64,000 bases of DNA from Chitinophaga polysaccharea (GTDB lineage Bacteria; Bacteroidota; Bacteroidia; Chitinophagales; Chitinophagaceae), in NCBI RefSeq assembly GCF_007829335.1, contig NZ_VIWO01000001.1, forward strand, positions 1,116,001-1,180,000, written 5' to 3'. Under the pieces are notes generated by a model, which saw nothing but the letters and a program-made list of their open reading frames with translations, was not told where the DNA came from and searched no databases. This document shows, piece after piece, positions 28,731 to 36,852 of this stretch; the stretch's first letter is position 1; each line of letters opens with the position of its first letter. A program made the translations under genes and the position numbers.

Positions 28731-28847
28731 AATTTTATTTTCAGGCTACAAAGTTGCACTTATCAGTGGCATTCAACAAAATATAAATCGTGTTATTGCA
28801 ACACTTCTGGACTGATTTTGTTAAATTTATTAATAAGAATGCATGAA

Positions 28848-29594
28848 ATGAGTAAAATTAAGTTGTCAACCATCAGCACTACAGCCCCCAAGAAGCTGGA
28901 AAAAGAAAAGATCAAAGTAACGACCCAGGAAATCTTGCAGGAATTGGATGAATTACAAAATCTGTTATATGCCCAGCATAAATACAGCATTCTGCTGGTA
29001 GTACAGGGAATGGATGCCAGTGGAAAAGATGGTGTAATCAAGAATGTAACCGGTACATTAAATCCCCAGGGCTGCCAGGTACATTCTTTCAAAGCACCCA
29101 CCTCAGAGGAGTATGATCATGATTTTTTATGGAGAGTACATCAGCATGCACCAGGTAAAGGCATGATCCAGGTGTTTAACCGTTCCCACTATGAAGATAT
29201 CCTGATACAGCGCGTGCATAAATGGATTGATGATAAGACTGCTTTCAAACGCATGGAAGCCATCAACGATTTTGAGAAATTGCTGACCGTACATAACAAC
29301 ACCCATATCATCAAATGTTATCTGCATGTATCGCAGGAAGCACAACAGCAACGGCTGGTAGAGCGCACAGAAGATCCCAGAAAGATGTGGAAGTATAATG
29401 AAAATGACCTGGCAGAGGCTAAACTATGGGATAAATATATGGATGCTTACGAAGATGCCATTAACCATTGTAATTATGTGCCATGGCTGATTGTACCCGC
29501 TGACCATAACTGGTATAAAGAGTACCTGATAGCACTAACACTGAGGGATACACTGAAATCGCTGAAGATGAAATATCCCCGTTTGAAGAAATAA
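28848..29594 (+). CDS. Polyphosphate kinase 2 (PPK2) family protein
   Basis: 248 aa from the ATG at 28848 (28839 is an alternative in the same frame; the frame is open to 28710 but overlaps the divergent gene). PPK2 proteins transfer phosphate between polyphosphate and nucleotides. Visible are Walker-A-like GMDASGKDG (~54-62), the FNRSHYEDILIQRVH segment (~108-121), and the conserved KMWKYNENDLAEAKLWDKYMDAYE. The short single-domain form is like the ADP- or AMP-phosphorylating PPK2s described from Bacteroidota. The direction and nucleotide preference are not predictable from this. Confidence 0.9.
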   Translation: MSKIKLSTISTTAPKKLEKEKIKVTTQEILQELDELQNLLYAQHKYSILLVVQGMDASGKDGVIKNVTGTLNPQGCQVHSFKAPTSEEYDHDFLWRVHQHAPGKGMIQVFNRSHYEDILIQRVHKWIDDKTAFKRMEAINDFEKLLTVHNNTHIIKCYLHVSQEAQQQRLVERTEDPRKMWKYNENDLAEAKLWDKYMDAYEDAINHCNYVPWLIVPADHNWYKEYLIALTLRDTLKSLKMKYPRLKK

Positions 29595-29629
29595 TAGATT
29601 AATAATTAACGGCTTATGATATTATGTTT

Positions 29630-29637
29630 TAATTTTG
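29630..29637 (+). promoter_or_regulatory. Candidate mscL promoter -7
   Basis: TAATTTTG, an exact TAnnTTTG match, 32 bp before the mscL ATG. No -33 match was found. Confidence 0.45.
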
Positions 29638-29669
29638 CTCACTTATTTAACCAATAAAAACCTTGCATT

Positions 29670-30089
29670 ATGTCGTTCATCAAAGAGTTTAAAGAATTTG
29701 CCATGAAGGGCAATGTAATGGATCTGGCTGTGGGTGTGATCATTGGAGGTGCGTTTGGAAAGATCGTTACATCATTAGTGGATAATATCCTGATGCCTAT
29801 TGTCGGTATATTTACCCAGGGTAAGAATTTTAATGACTTCTTTGTATTACTGGACAAGAGTAAGGGAGAATTTGCTACGCTGGCAGAGGCGAAAGCCAAG
29901 GGGGTAGCTGTTTTTGCCTATGGTGCTTTTATTCAGAGCGTCATAGATTTTCTGATTATTGCCTTCTGTATTTTCTTATTGGTGAAGTTCATGAATAAGC
30001 TGACCAAGAAGCAAGACCCTGCTCCAACTGAACCTTCTGCACAGGAAAAACTGCTCATGGAAATCCGTGACGAGCTGAAGAAAAGATAA
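29670..30089 (+). CDS. mscL: Large-conductance mechanosensitive channel
   Basis: 139 aa, a homopentameric inner-membrane channel that opens on osmotic downshock. It has the MscL N-terminus (SFIKEFKEFAMKGNVMDLAVGVIIGGAFGKI: amphipathic helix plus TM1), a periplasmic loop, TM2 around 88-110 (IQSVIDFLIIAFCIFLLVKFM) and a charged C-terminal helix (EKLLMEIRDELKK). All family features are present and the length is normal. Single gene. Confidence 0.96.
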   Translation: MSFIKEFKEFAMKGNVMDLAVGVIIGGAFGKIVTSLVDNILMPIVGIFTQGKNFNDFFVLLDKSKGEFATLAEAKAKGVAVFAYGAFIQSVIDFLIIAFCIFLLVKFMNKLTKKQDPAPTEPSAQEKLLMEIRDELKKR

Positions 30090-30109
30090 ACTAACTATAA
30101 TAATACCCC

Positions 30110-30147
30110 ACCTGCGTGTTTCTTTTGACCCGAAGAAACACGCAGGT
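30110..30147 (+). terminator. Hairpin after mscL, probable terminator
   Basis: Perfect 15-bp stem ACCTGCGTGTTTCTT (30110-30124) / 30133-30147, followed by TATATATG rather than a T-run. It is 20 bp after the mscL stop. Confidence 0.6.
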
Positions 30148-30180
30148 TATATATGTATACTCACCTTAAACATTAAATGA

Positions 30181-31131
30181 ATGAAAAAATTTACTTTGTC
30201 CATAGCATGCTTTCTTTGCTGTTTCATGGCAGTGCATGCACAGAACGACTGGATGAAGAAGTCAAGGGAAGAAGCAGCTGGTAAAATCAAAAAAGACCAG
30301 GACCCTAATGATACTATTCCGAAATTATGGCGGAAAGGTCTTAATCTGAATGTGAACATCAACCAGGGCTCACTTACCAACTGGGCGGCAGGTGGTGACA
30401 AGTTTTCTTTCGCCATCGGTTCTAACGTATATGCGTGGGCGTTCTATAAAAATGGCAGAAGATCCTGGGACAATGTGGCCGATCTCGCTTTCGGATATAT
30501 TAATACCACCAGTCTAGGTGGCCGTAAAAATGACGACCGTATTGACCTTACCACCAAGTATGGTTACGATATCGGCAAGAACTGGTATCTCAGTGGACTG
30601 GTAAATTTACGTACGCAATTTGCCAACGGTTTCCTGTATCCAAATGATACCACCAAGCAATTGTCGTCTAAATTCTTCTCTCCCGCATATGTACTGGTGT
30701 CACCAGGTTTCGATTATAAACCAGATAATTCATTTTCTTTATTCCTCTCTCCCATTACTTCCCGTTTTGTATTTGTAATGGACGATTTTCTGTCAAAACA
30801 AGGTGCTTATGGTGTAGATACCGGGAAGCATTTTAAATATGAGATTGGTGCTTACTTATCAGCCAATTACGTAAAGACTTTTGCCAAAAACATGACTTAC
30901 AAAGGTAGGTTGGACCTGTTTTCTGATTACCGGCACAATCCGCAAAACATTGACGTGTTTTTCACTAACGCCTTGGAGTTGAAGGTGAATAAATGGATTT
31001 CTGCCTTGCTGACCGTAGATATGATTTATGATGATGATGTAAAAGTATTTGAGAATAAAGCAACCGGAGTAATGGGGCCGCGATTACAGGTCAAACAGGT
31101 GATAGGCGTAGGCTTTACCGCCAAGTTCTGA
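30181..31131 (+). CDS. DUF3078 outer-membrane beta-barrel protein
   Basis: 316 aa. Signal peptide 1-20 (MAVHAQ end), then a DUF3078 protein. Recognisable features are the Trp-rich NINQGSLTNWAAGGDKFS motif near residue 60 and alternating aromatic barrel strands to the C-terminal aromatic FTAKF. Such proteins are limited to Bacteroidota, are presumed outer-membrane barrels, and have no assigned function. The start ATG at 30181 is in frame with the signal peptide. Confidence 0.85.
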   Translation: MKKFTLSIACFLCCFMAVHAQNDWMKKSREEAAGKIKKDQDPNDTIPKLWRKGLNLNVNINQGSLTNWAAGGDKFSFAIGSNVYAWAFYKNGRRSWDNVADLAFGYINTTSLGGRKNDDRIDLTTKYGYDIGKNWYLSGLVNLRTQFANGFLYPNDTTKQLSSKFFSPAYVLVSPGFDYKPDNSFSLFLSPITSRFVFVMDDFLSKQGAYGVDTGKHFKYEIGAYLSANYVKTFAKNMTYKGRLDLFSDYRHNPQNIDVFFTNALELKVNKWISALLTVDMIYDDDVKVFENKATGVMGPRLQVKQVIGVGFTAKF

Positions 31132-31147
31132 TTCGCCGGAATTTTGT

Positions 31148-31240
31148 TATTTTTGATATCGCGCATTGGCACAGAGGAAAGAAGCCGGGAATTGACTCCC
31201 GGAATAGTTGACACTCCGTGCCTTTGTGCGAATTCTTTTT
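31148..31240 (+). promoter_or_regulatory. scpA leader with attenuator-like alternative hairpins
   Basis: A 135-bp gap before scpA. TATTTTTG (31148-31155) is an exact -7 match. The leader segment GGCACAGAG (31168-31176) can pair with CTCCGTGCC (31214-31222), 8 of 9 pairs. Overlapping GCACAGAGG (31169-31177) can instead pair with CCTTTGTGC (31221-31229), which is followed by AATTCTTTTTT. These two helices are mutually exclusive, and a CCGGGA/TCCCGG hairpin (31185-31202) sits between. This looks like a terminator/antiterminator switch. It could equally be a plain terminator of the upstream gene. No ligand or trans-factor is recognised. Confidence 0.4.
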
Positions 31241-31266
31241 TAAACCATATTAATTAAACGTTATAC

Positions 31267-32061
31267 GTGAACGAACAAGCACCTGTCTATAAGATCAAAT
31301 TACCGCAATTTGAAGGTCCTTTTGACCTGTTGCTGTTCTTCATTGAACGCGATGAGCTGGATATCTACAATATCCCGATCAATAAGCTGACACAGGATTT
31401 CCTGGACTATATCCACCATATCGAATCGCTCAATATAGAATTGGCCAGTGAGTTCATTCTTTTTGTATCTACACTTATGCGTATTAAGGCGAAGATGTTA
31501 TTGCCCCGCAAAGAGGTAGATGAACAAGGGAATGAGATTGACCCCCGTATGGAGCTGATAGATAAAATCCTGGAGTATAAACGTTATAAACTGGCTGCGG
31601 CCGAACTGGCTGAGATGGAGGCCGACAGGATGCTGCAGGCCAAGCGAGGCAACATTGCCAAAGAACTGGCCGAAATTGGTGAAATCACCAGTGAAGGTAC
31701 AGAAGTACAAACGCTCACATTGTTTAAGCTCACCAAAACATTTGAAAAGGTGATGCAGCGTATGAAAGAGCGTGATAACAAGCCCCAGCACGTGGTGTAT
31801 AAGTATGATTATACCATGGAAGGTTCCAGGATGTATATGGAAGAACTGGCAAGGGCTGAGCGTACCTTATCTTTCGAAAAAATATTCGATCATTGTAAAG
31901 ACCGGGTGCACGCTATTTTCCTGTTCCTCAGTATGCTGGAACTGGTACAGATGAAGCATATGGGAATTATGGTCGGAGAAGGACGGAATAACTTTATTAT
32001 TGAATATATTGATCCTTCTGATAGGGAGGAAGAAACCGCAGGAACTTTAATAGATGGCTGA
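31267..32061 (+). CDS. scpA: Segregation and condensation protein A
   Basis: 264 aa from a GTG at 31267. ScpA is the kleisin that bridges SMC dimers in chromosome condensation. The N-terminal motif YKIKLPQFEGPFDLLLFFIERDELDIYNIPI and the SEFILFVSTLMRIKAKMLLP segment are typical, and the C-terminal winged-helix part is present. It overlaps the downstream AraC-family gene by 8 nt, so the two are translationally coupled. scpB is not adjacent. Confidence 0.95.
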   Translation: MNEQAPVYKIKLPQFEGPFDLLLFFIERDELDIYNIPINKLTQDFLDYIHHIESLNIELASEFILFVSTLMRIKAKMLLPRKEVDEQGNEIDPRMELIDKILEYKRYKLAAAELAEMEADRMLQAKRGNIAKELAEIGEITSEGTEVQTLTLFKLTKTFEKVMQRMKERDNKPQHVVYKYDYTMEGSRMYMEELARAERTLSFEKIFDHCKDRVHAIFLFLSMLELVQMKHMGIMVGEGRNNFIIEYIDPSDREEETAGTLIDG

Positions 32062-32962
32062 GAAACGTGAAAATATAGGAATTGTTTCCTTACCGGAATA
32101 TGCGCATGTAGATCCTAGCTTTGTGGTATCTGGATTGTGCGAACTGGGCAATAGTTTTTTTGACCAGATTGGTGTGCCGCACCGGCACGACTTCTACACT
32201 ATCTATTGGATAAAGAAGGGGAAGCTGCTGCATACTATTGATGCGGTAACACATGAGGTGAAAAAGAATACACTTTTTTTTGTGGCTCCTGGCCAGGTAC
32301 ACAATCTGCAGGCTACTGAGAAAATTGACGGCTATATGATCGCATTCCGGGAAGCTTTTATGTGTTTAAAAGATCAGTCGCAGGTATCGGGGATTAATTC
32401 CGGCTTGTTTTTCAATAACCAGTTCAGTAGTGTATTACAGCTCGATGATGAACAGGAAAAGGACATTGAGGCTATTATTCGCCTGATGATGAAAGAACTG
32501 GCGTTCCGTGAGCCGGAATACGAAACCGCGCTGCATGGATTGCTGCGTTATTTCCTGGTGCTGGCTTCCCGTATTAAAGGTGAAAGTCTCTCTATTTCGA
32601 CCGAGCAGCATGCCGCACATAACAGTTCTATCTTCCTGAAATTCAAAAACCTGATAGAAGAAAAATACCAGTATTTAAAAAACGTGTCCGATTATGCCGG
32701 GCTCCTCCATATAAAACCTGTACTGCTCAACGAAATCAGTAAGCAATTATCTGGTATTACAGCAGGAGAGCATATCCGCAACAGGGTCATCCTGGAAGCG
32801 CAGCGGTATCTGTACAATACAGACCTTACTGCAAAGGAAATCGCCTACAAACTTGGCTTTGACGATCCACATTATTTCAGTCGCTTTTTTAAGAAATATA
32901 CCAACCAGAGTCCTTCTGAGTTTAAAGAGGCAGCCCGCTCCTCCTTAACCCCTTCTGTATAA
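32054..32962 (+). CDS. AraC-family regulator with N-terminal cupin domain
   Basis: 302 aa, overlapping the 3' end of scpA by 8 nt. Residues ~25-115 form a cupin-like sensor (HRHDFYTIYWIKKGKLLHTID), and ~200-300 an AraC HTH (from DYAGLLHIKPVLLNEISKQL to FDDPHYFSRFFKKYTNQSPSEFK). It precedes a group of pirin, YceI, nitroreductase and OsmC genes on the same strand and is the likely local regulator. That link is an inference from position. Confidence 0.9.
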   Translation: MAEKRENIGIVSLPEYAHVDPSFVVSGLCELGNSFFDQIGVPHRHDFYTIYWIKKGKLLHTIDAVTHEVKKNTLFFVAPGQVHNLQATEKIDGYMIAFREAFMCLKDQSQVSGINSGLFFNNQFSSVLQLDDEQEKDIEAIIRLMMKELAFREPEYETALHGLLRYFLVLASRIKGESLSISTEQHAAHNSSIFLKFKNLIEEKYQYLKNVSDYAGLLHIKPVLLNEISKQLSGITAGEHIRNRVILEAQRYLYNTDLTAKEIAYKLGFDDPHYFSRFFKKYTNQSPSEFKEAARSSLTPSV

Positions 32963-33035
32963 GGTTTTAAGGAGATTTGTAAAAAAGTCCATCACTAGCG
33001 ACGTTTTATCCATTTTTAACGGGTGTTATAACATG

Positions 33036-33058
33036 TAGTTTTGTGTTGTCTTAGGAGG
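33036..33058 (+). promoter_or_regulatory. Pirin-gene promoter and strong ribosome binding site
   Basis: TAGTTTTG (33036-33043) is an exact TAnnTTTG match, and AGGAGG (33053-33058) is a full Shine-Dalgarno 9 nt before the ATG at 33068. Such a strong SD is unusual in this window, where most genes lack one, and it fixes the start. Confidence 0.6.
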
Positions 33059-33067
33059 CAAAAAACT

Positions 33068-33937
33068 ATGAACACACAAAAACATGTAAACCAGATAGTA
33101 AAAGCAGCCGCACCACATATGGTAGGTGATGGCTTCCGGGTACAAAGCACCTTACCGGGTGGTACCCGGTCTGAAAATAACAGGATTAGTCCTTTCATTA
33201 TGATGGACTATGCCGCACCCAACTACATCCCACCTAGTCCCAGGCCCCGTGGTGTAGGAGAACATCCGCATAAAGGTTTTGAAACTGTAACCATCGTGTA
33301 CCAGGGCGAACTGGAGCACCGGGACTCTACCGGCAGCCACGGATTCCTGTACCCTGGTGATGTGCAGTGGATGACTGCAGCCGGCGGTATTTTACATGAA
33401 GAGAAATATAGCGAGGCATTCACCAAAGCTGGTGGTAAAGCAGAATTTGCGCAATTGTGGGTAAATCTTCCCAAAGCATTTAAAAATAACCCGGCAGGCT
33501 ACCAGAACTTAACCAAAGCTGAAATCCCAGTGATTAACATTGGTACGGAAAGTTATGTAAGAGTAATAGCTGGTGAATATGGGGATGTGAAAGGCGCAGC
33601 GCGCACTTTCTCTCCGCTGAATGTACTGGACGTGCGTTTAAAGAAAGGCGACACCGTTACTTTTTCTATACCGGCACATTTTAACACCGCGGCAGTTGTT
33701 TTCCAGGGAGAAGCTGATATTAACGGCCAATCACTGAAAGCAGTAGAAACAGCCCTTTTTGAAAAAGAGGGTACTGAAATTACGCTCATTGCAATGGAAG
33801 ACGCTACTATACTAGTATTGAGCGGAGAGCCAATAGATGAACCCATCTTTGCTTATGGCCCGTTTGTGATGAATACAGAAGAAGAGATTGTTACCGCTAT
33901 CAACGATTTTAATGCCGGTAAAATGGGACGCTTATAA
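33068..33937 (+). CDS. Pirin-family bicupin protein
   Basis: 289 aa from the ATG at 33068, set by the AGGAGG site. Pirins are bicupins that bind iron; some are quercetinases and some redox-sensing transcription cofactors. The N-terminal cupin has the metal site GEHPHKGFETVTIVYQG with LEHRD and the partner GGILHEEK. The C-terminal cupin starts around residue 170. It is first in the group pirin-YceI-nitroreductase-OsmC-pirin, consistent with an oxidative or electrophile response. Confidence 0.92.
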   Translation: MNTQKHVNQIVKAAAPHMVGDGFRVQSTLPGGTRSENNRISPFIMMDYAAPNYIPPSPRPRGVGEHPHKGFETVTIVYQGELEHRDSTGSHGFLYPGDVQWMTAAGGILHEEKYSEAFTKAGGKAEFAQLWVNLPKAFKNNPAGYQNLTKAEIPVINIGTESYVRVIAGEYGDVKGAARTFSPLNVLDVRLKKGDTVTFSIPAHFNTAAVVFQGEADINGQSLKAVETALFEKEGTEITLIAMEDATILVLSGEPIDEPIFAYGPFVMNTEEEIVTAINDFNAGKMGRL

Positions 33938-33989
33938 TTTATAATAACAAATCATTTCATTTCAATAATACTACTAAAAACAAAACAAT

Positions 33990-34517
33990 ATGGCAACCTG
34001 GAAAATTGATCCTTCACACAGTGATGTACAATTTAAAATTAAACACTTGATGATTACGACCGTAACCGGTCAGTTTGCAAAATTTGATGGTACTATGCAA
34101 ACCACTACTGACAATGATTTCAGTAATGCTTCCATCTCTTTTGAAGCAGACATTAATAGCATTTCTACTCAGAATGCACAGCGTGATCAGCATTTGCTGG
34201 CAGGAGATTTTTTCGAAGCAGAAAAATACCCGAAGCTGACATTTGTATCTAAGGAAGTAAAGAAAATAGATAGTGAGACATATAAACTGGTAGGTGATTT
34301 GACCATTCGTGACAATACCCGTCCGGTAGAACTGAATGTTGAATTTGGTGGCGAAGTGGTAGATCCATATGGTCAGACCAAGGCTGGATTTGAATTAAGC
34401 GGTAAAATTAACCGTAAAGATTTTGGACTTACTTTCCATGCTACTACCGAAACCGGAGGATTGTTGCTGAGTGACGAAGTGAAGTTACTGGCTAGTGTAC
34501 AAATGGTAAAACAATAA
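33990..34517 (+). CDS. YceI-family lipid-binding-fold protein
   Basis: 175 aa covering one complete YceI domain from start to end (WKIDPSHSDVQFKIKHLMITTVTGQF, and the family end around GGLLLSDEVKLLASVQ). No signal peptide is seen, so unlike E. coli YceI it appears cytoplasmic, as in many Bacteroidota paralogues. The fold binds polyisoprenoids or amphiphiles such as fatty acids; the ligand here is unknown. It lies 52 bp after the pirin gene. Confidence 0.9.
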   Translation: MATWKIDPSHSDVQFKIKHLMITTVTGQFAKFDGTMQTTTDNDFSNASISFEADINSISTQNAQRDQHLLAGDFFEAEKYPKLTFVSKEVKKIDSETYKLVGDLTIRDNTRPVELNVEFGGEVVDPYGQTKAGFELSGKINRKDFGLTFHATTETGGLLLSDEVKLLASVQMVKQ

Positions 34518-34529
34518 GCACATATTTTG

Positions 34530-34595
34530 TTTTGTTACTCAGCTATTTTGTTCGATTACGGCCCTGTATCCCGGGCAGATAGCTGGGTAACAAAA
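34530..34595 (+). terminator. Long hairpin between yceI and the nitroreductase gene
   Basis: TTTTGTTACTCAGCTAT (34530-34546) pairs with 34579-34595 (one G-T), with an inner GCCC/GGGC hairpin. No T-run follows on the plus strand, so a processing or partial-termination role is as likely as full termination. Confidence 0.5.
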
Positions 34596-34614
34596 TACTA
34601 AGCAAGTATTGACG

Positions 34615-35244
34615 ATGGATATTCTGAATAAACTGCAATGGCGTTACGCCGTTAAGAAATTTAATCCGGCTAAGAAACTGAGTGCAGCACAGCTGAATAA
34701 ACTGATTGCCGCCACCAGGCTTTCTGCCTCTTCTTATGGGTTACAACCGTATAAGATACTGGTAGTGGAGAATCCGGCGGTACGTGAGCAATTAAAAGCA
34801 GCATCCAATAACCAGGCACAGGTAACCGACGCCTCACAGTTGGTGGTGTTTGCCAGATATACCGACTTGAACGAGTCGCACGTAGACGATTATACGAACA
34901 ATATTGCGGAAACGCGCAACATAAACCCCGCGCAGCTGGCAGGTTTTGCGGGTGTGATGAAGAACACGGTGAATCAGCTGGGTACAAACGGCACTGCCGT
35001 ATGGAGTTCCAAGCAGGCTTACATTGCATTGGGTACCCTACTGACCGCTGCCGCAGTGGAAAATATCGATGCCTGTCCTATGGAAGGCTTTGATGCTGCC
35101 AGGTATGACGAAATCTTGGGATTAAAGGAAAAAGGGTTGACTGCCGTGGTGACGGCTGCCATTGGATTTAGAGCAGATGACGACGTGATGCAGCATGCGA
35201 AGAAAGTACGTAAGCCAATAGCAGAATTGGTAGAAATGATATAG
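34615..35244 (+). CDS. NAD(P)H-dependent oxidoreductase, NfsB-type nitroreductase
   Basis: 209 aa from the ATG at 34615 (an in-frame TTG lies 6 nt upstream). It is an FMN-binding nitroreductase: KLQWRYAVKKFNP at the N-terminus, SSYGLQPYKILVV (FMN phosphate region) and NIDACPMEGFDAARYDEILGL near residue 155 are typical of NfsB/YdgI types. These enzymes reduce nitro groups and quinones in two-electron steps. The neighbouring pirins, OsmC and regulator suggest a stress or detoxification role. Confidence 0.9.
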   Translation: MDILNKLQWRYAVKKFNPAKKLSAAQLNKLIAATRLSASSYGLQPYKILVVENPAVREQLKAASNNQAQVTDASQLVVFARYTDLNESHVDDYTNNIAETRNINPAQLAGFAGVMKNTVNQLGTNGTAVWSSKQAYIALGTLLTAAAVENIDACPMEGFDAARYDEILGLKEKGLTAVVTAAIGFRADDDVMQHAKKVRKPIAELVEMI

Positions 35245-35271
35245 GAATCAATTGAAGGGAATCATGTTTAT

Positions 35272-35301
35272 ACCGCACCAGCCACTGGTGCGGTTTTTTT
35301 A
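35272..35301 (+). terminator. Terminator of the nitroreductase gene
   Basis: Perfect 10-bp stem ACCGCACCAG (35272-35281) / CTGGTGCGGT (35285-35294), followed by a T-run. Confidence 0.88.
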
Positions 35302-35405
35302 TTGGCGGAAGCTACAGGAAGCTCCGGCATTTTTTATTCCCGATTAATTTGTAATTTGGGCCCCTGCACTGATTCTTCTAACAAAGAAAAAATAAAACAT
35401 TAAAC

Positions 35406-35816
35406 ATGAAAAGATCTGCATCTGCCAATTGGCAAGGTACCGGTAAAGAAGGTAAAGGTAATTTAACCACCCAGTCTACCGTTTTAAACAAGACCCAGTA
35501 TTCTTATGGTAGCCGTTTTGAAGAAGGCGTTGGCACTAACCCTGAAGAACTGATTGCAGCTGCTCATGCTGGTTGTTTTACCATGAAATTGAGTTTTGTT
35601 ATCACCGGCGCTGGTTTTACACCTGGGAACATCGATACCAAATGTACCATTACATTGGAAAACGGCGCTATTACCACCAGTCATCTGGAAGTAACCGCCA
35701 GCGTACCCGGCCTGGATGCTGCGAAATTTGCTGAATTTGTAAAGGATGCAGAAGCAAATTGCCCGGTAAGTAAAGTATTGAATGCTACTATTACTTCCGA
35801 AGCCAAGCTGGTATAA
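35406..35816 (+). CDS. OsmC-family peroxiredoxin-like protein
   Basis: 136 aa, full OsmC length. OsmC/Ohr proteins reduce organic hydroperoxides through two cysteines. Both are present: Cys in HAGCFTMKLS (~residue 59) and Cys in EANCPVSKVL (~residue 119). The context TNPEELIAAAHAGCF is OsmC-type rather than Ohr-type. It lies 160 bp after the nitroreductase terminator, so it is probably separately transcribed, yet within the same stress group. Confidence 0.92.
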   Translation: MKRSASANWQGTGKEGKGNLTTQSTVLNKTQYSYGSRFEEGVGTNPEELIAAAHAGCFTMKLSFVITGAGFTPGNIDTKCTITLENGAITTSHLEVTASVPGLDAAKFAEFVKDAEANCPVSKVLNATITSEAKLV

Positions 35817-35842
35817 GCAGCTTAAAGCATAAGGCACAAAGC

Positions 35843-35920
35843 GAAAAGCTATTGTGGAGAGTGATCAACGCGATTTTTAATTTCGCTGAAATCTTCTTCA
35901 CAATAGCTTTTCCCTTTTTT
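35843..35920 (+). terminator. Long terminator hairpin after osmC
   Basis: Arms 35843-35860 and 35895-35912 pair over 17 of 18 positions (core AAAAGCTATTGTG), then CCCTTTTTTT. The inner loop can form an additional short stem. Confidence 0.75.
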
Positions 35921-36006
35921 TGTCCACGTTTTTCATCAGATCATCCATTCTTCCCGCGGGCACTTATAGCGATATTTGTGTTGTATTAAACAATGGAGAT
36001 TAAGTT

Positions 36007-36720
36007 ATGAAAAAAGTTATTCATCGTGCAGATACCAGGGGATATGCGAACCATGGTTGGTTGAAGAGTCATCATACTTTCAGTTTTGCTAACTACTACG
36101 ATCCCAACAGGATTCATTTTGGTGCATTGAGGGTTTTGAATGACGATTCGGTGAAGGGCGGTATGGGCTTTGGTGCTCACCCGCACGATAATATGGAAAT
36201 TGTATCTATTGTACTGGATGGTGCGTTGGAACATCGTGATAATACCGGTAAACAGGAAGTGATCCGCAAAAACGATATACAGATCATGAGTGCCGGCACG
36301 GGTGTTGTTCACTCTGAGTTTAACGCTTCCAAAACAGAAGATGTTAACTTCCTGCAGATTTGGGTAATTCCTGCCGAAAGAAATGTAGCACCCCGCTACG
36401 ATCAACGTACATTTGATCCTGCCAGTCGTGAAAATAAATTGCAGGTAGTCATTGCACCAGATAAATCGGCCGGTACACTTTGGTTAAACCAGGATGCGTG
36501 GTTTTCATTAGGTAAATTTGATGTAGGTGAAACAGTAGCCATCACTGCAAAGAAAGCGGGAATAGGCACTTACCTGTTTTTGCTTAGCGGAGAAATAAAA
36601 ATAGATGGAGAAACCTTACAAACCAGGGATGCTATTGGGCTATCGGAGTATGATAAAGCAACAGTGGAGATTATTAAACCGGCAGAGTTTTTGCTGATAG
36701 ATGTTCCTATGTTGAGCTAA
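36007..36720 (+). CDS. Pirin-family bicupin protein, YhhW/quercetinase type
   Basis: 237 aa, shorter than the other pirin here. The metal site is complete: GAHPHDNMEIVSIVLDG and LEHRD in the first cupin, and VVHSEFN as the His/Glu partner. This subtype includes E. coli YhhW and YhaK, with quercetin 2,3-dioxygenase activity described for some. It is the last gene of the stress group and is followed by its own terminator. Confidence 0.92.
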   Translation: MKKVIHRADTRGYANHGWLKSHHTFSFANYYDPNRIHFGALRVLNDDSVKGGMGFGAHPHDNMEIVSIVLDGALEHRDNTGKQEVIRKNDIQIMSAGTGVVHSEFNASKTEDVNFLQIWVIPAERNVAPRYDQRTFDPASRENKLQVVIAPDKSAGTLWLNQDAWFSLGKFDVGETVAITAKKAGIGTYLFLLSGEIKIDGETLQTRDAIGLSEYDKATVEIIKPAEFLLIDVPMLS

Positions 36721-36757
36721 TTATCATTTCATTATACACTAACCCATTACATCTAAG

Positions 36758-36789
36758 AAAAGATCAGCTGTGAGGCTGATCTTTTTTTT
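36758..36789 (+). terminator. Terminator of the second pirin gene
   Basis: Stem AAAAGATCAGC (36758-36768) / GCTGATCTTTT (36775-36785) with a 6-nt loop and a run of eight T. Confidence 0.88.
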
Positions 36790-36852
36790 CTATTTTTATC
36801 CGGAACATATATTTATTGCGTCACTATTAAAACCGCCACAGAGAAAGAAATC

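Noticed and set aside
28710..28847. Extended N-terminus of PPK2
   Set aside because: It overlaps the divergent EamA gene start and lacks family-like sequence.
31160..31240. tRNA-like or other structural RNA before scpA
   Set aside because: No anticodon arm or T-loop; the pairing fits terminator/antiterminator hairpins better.
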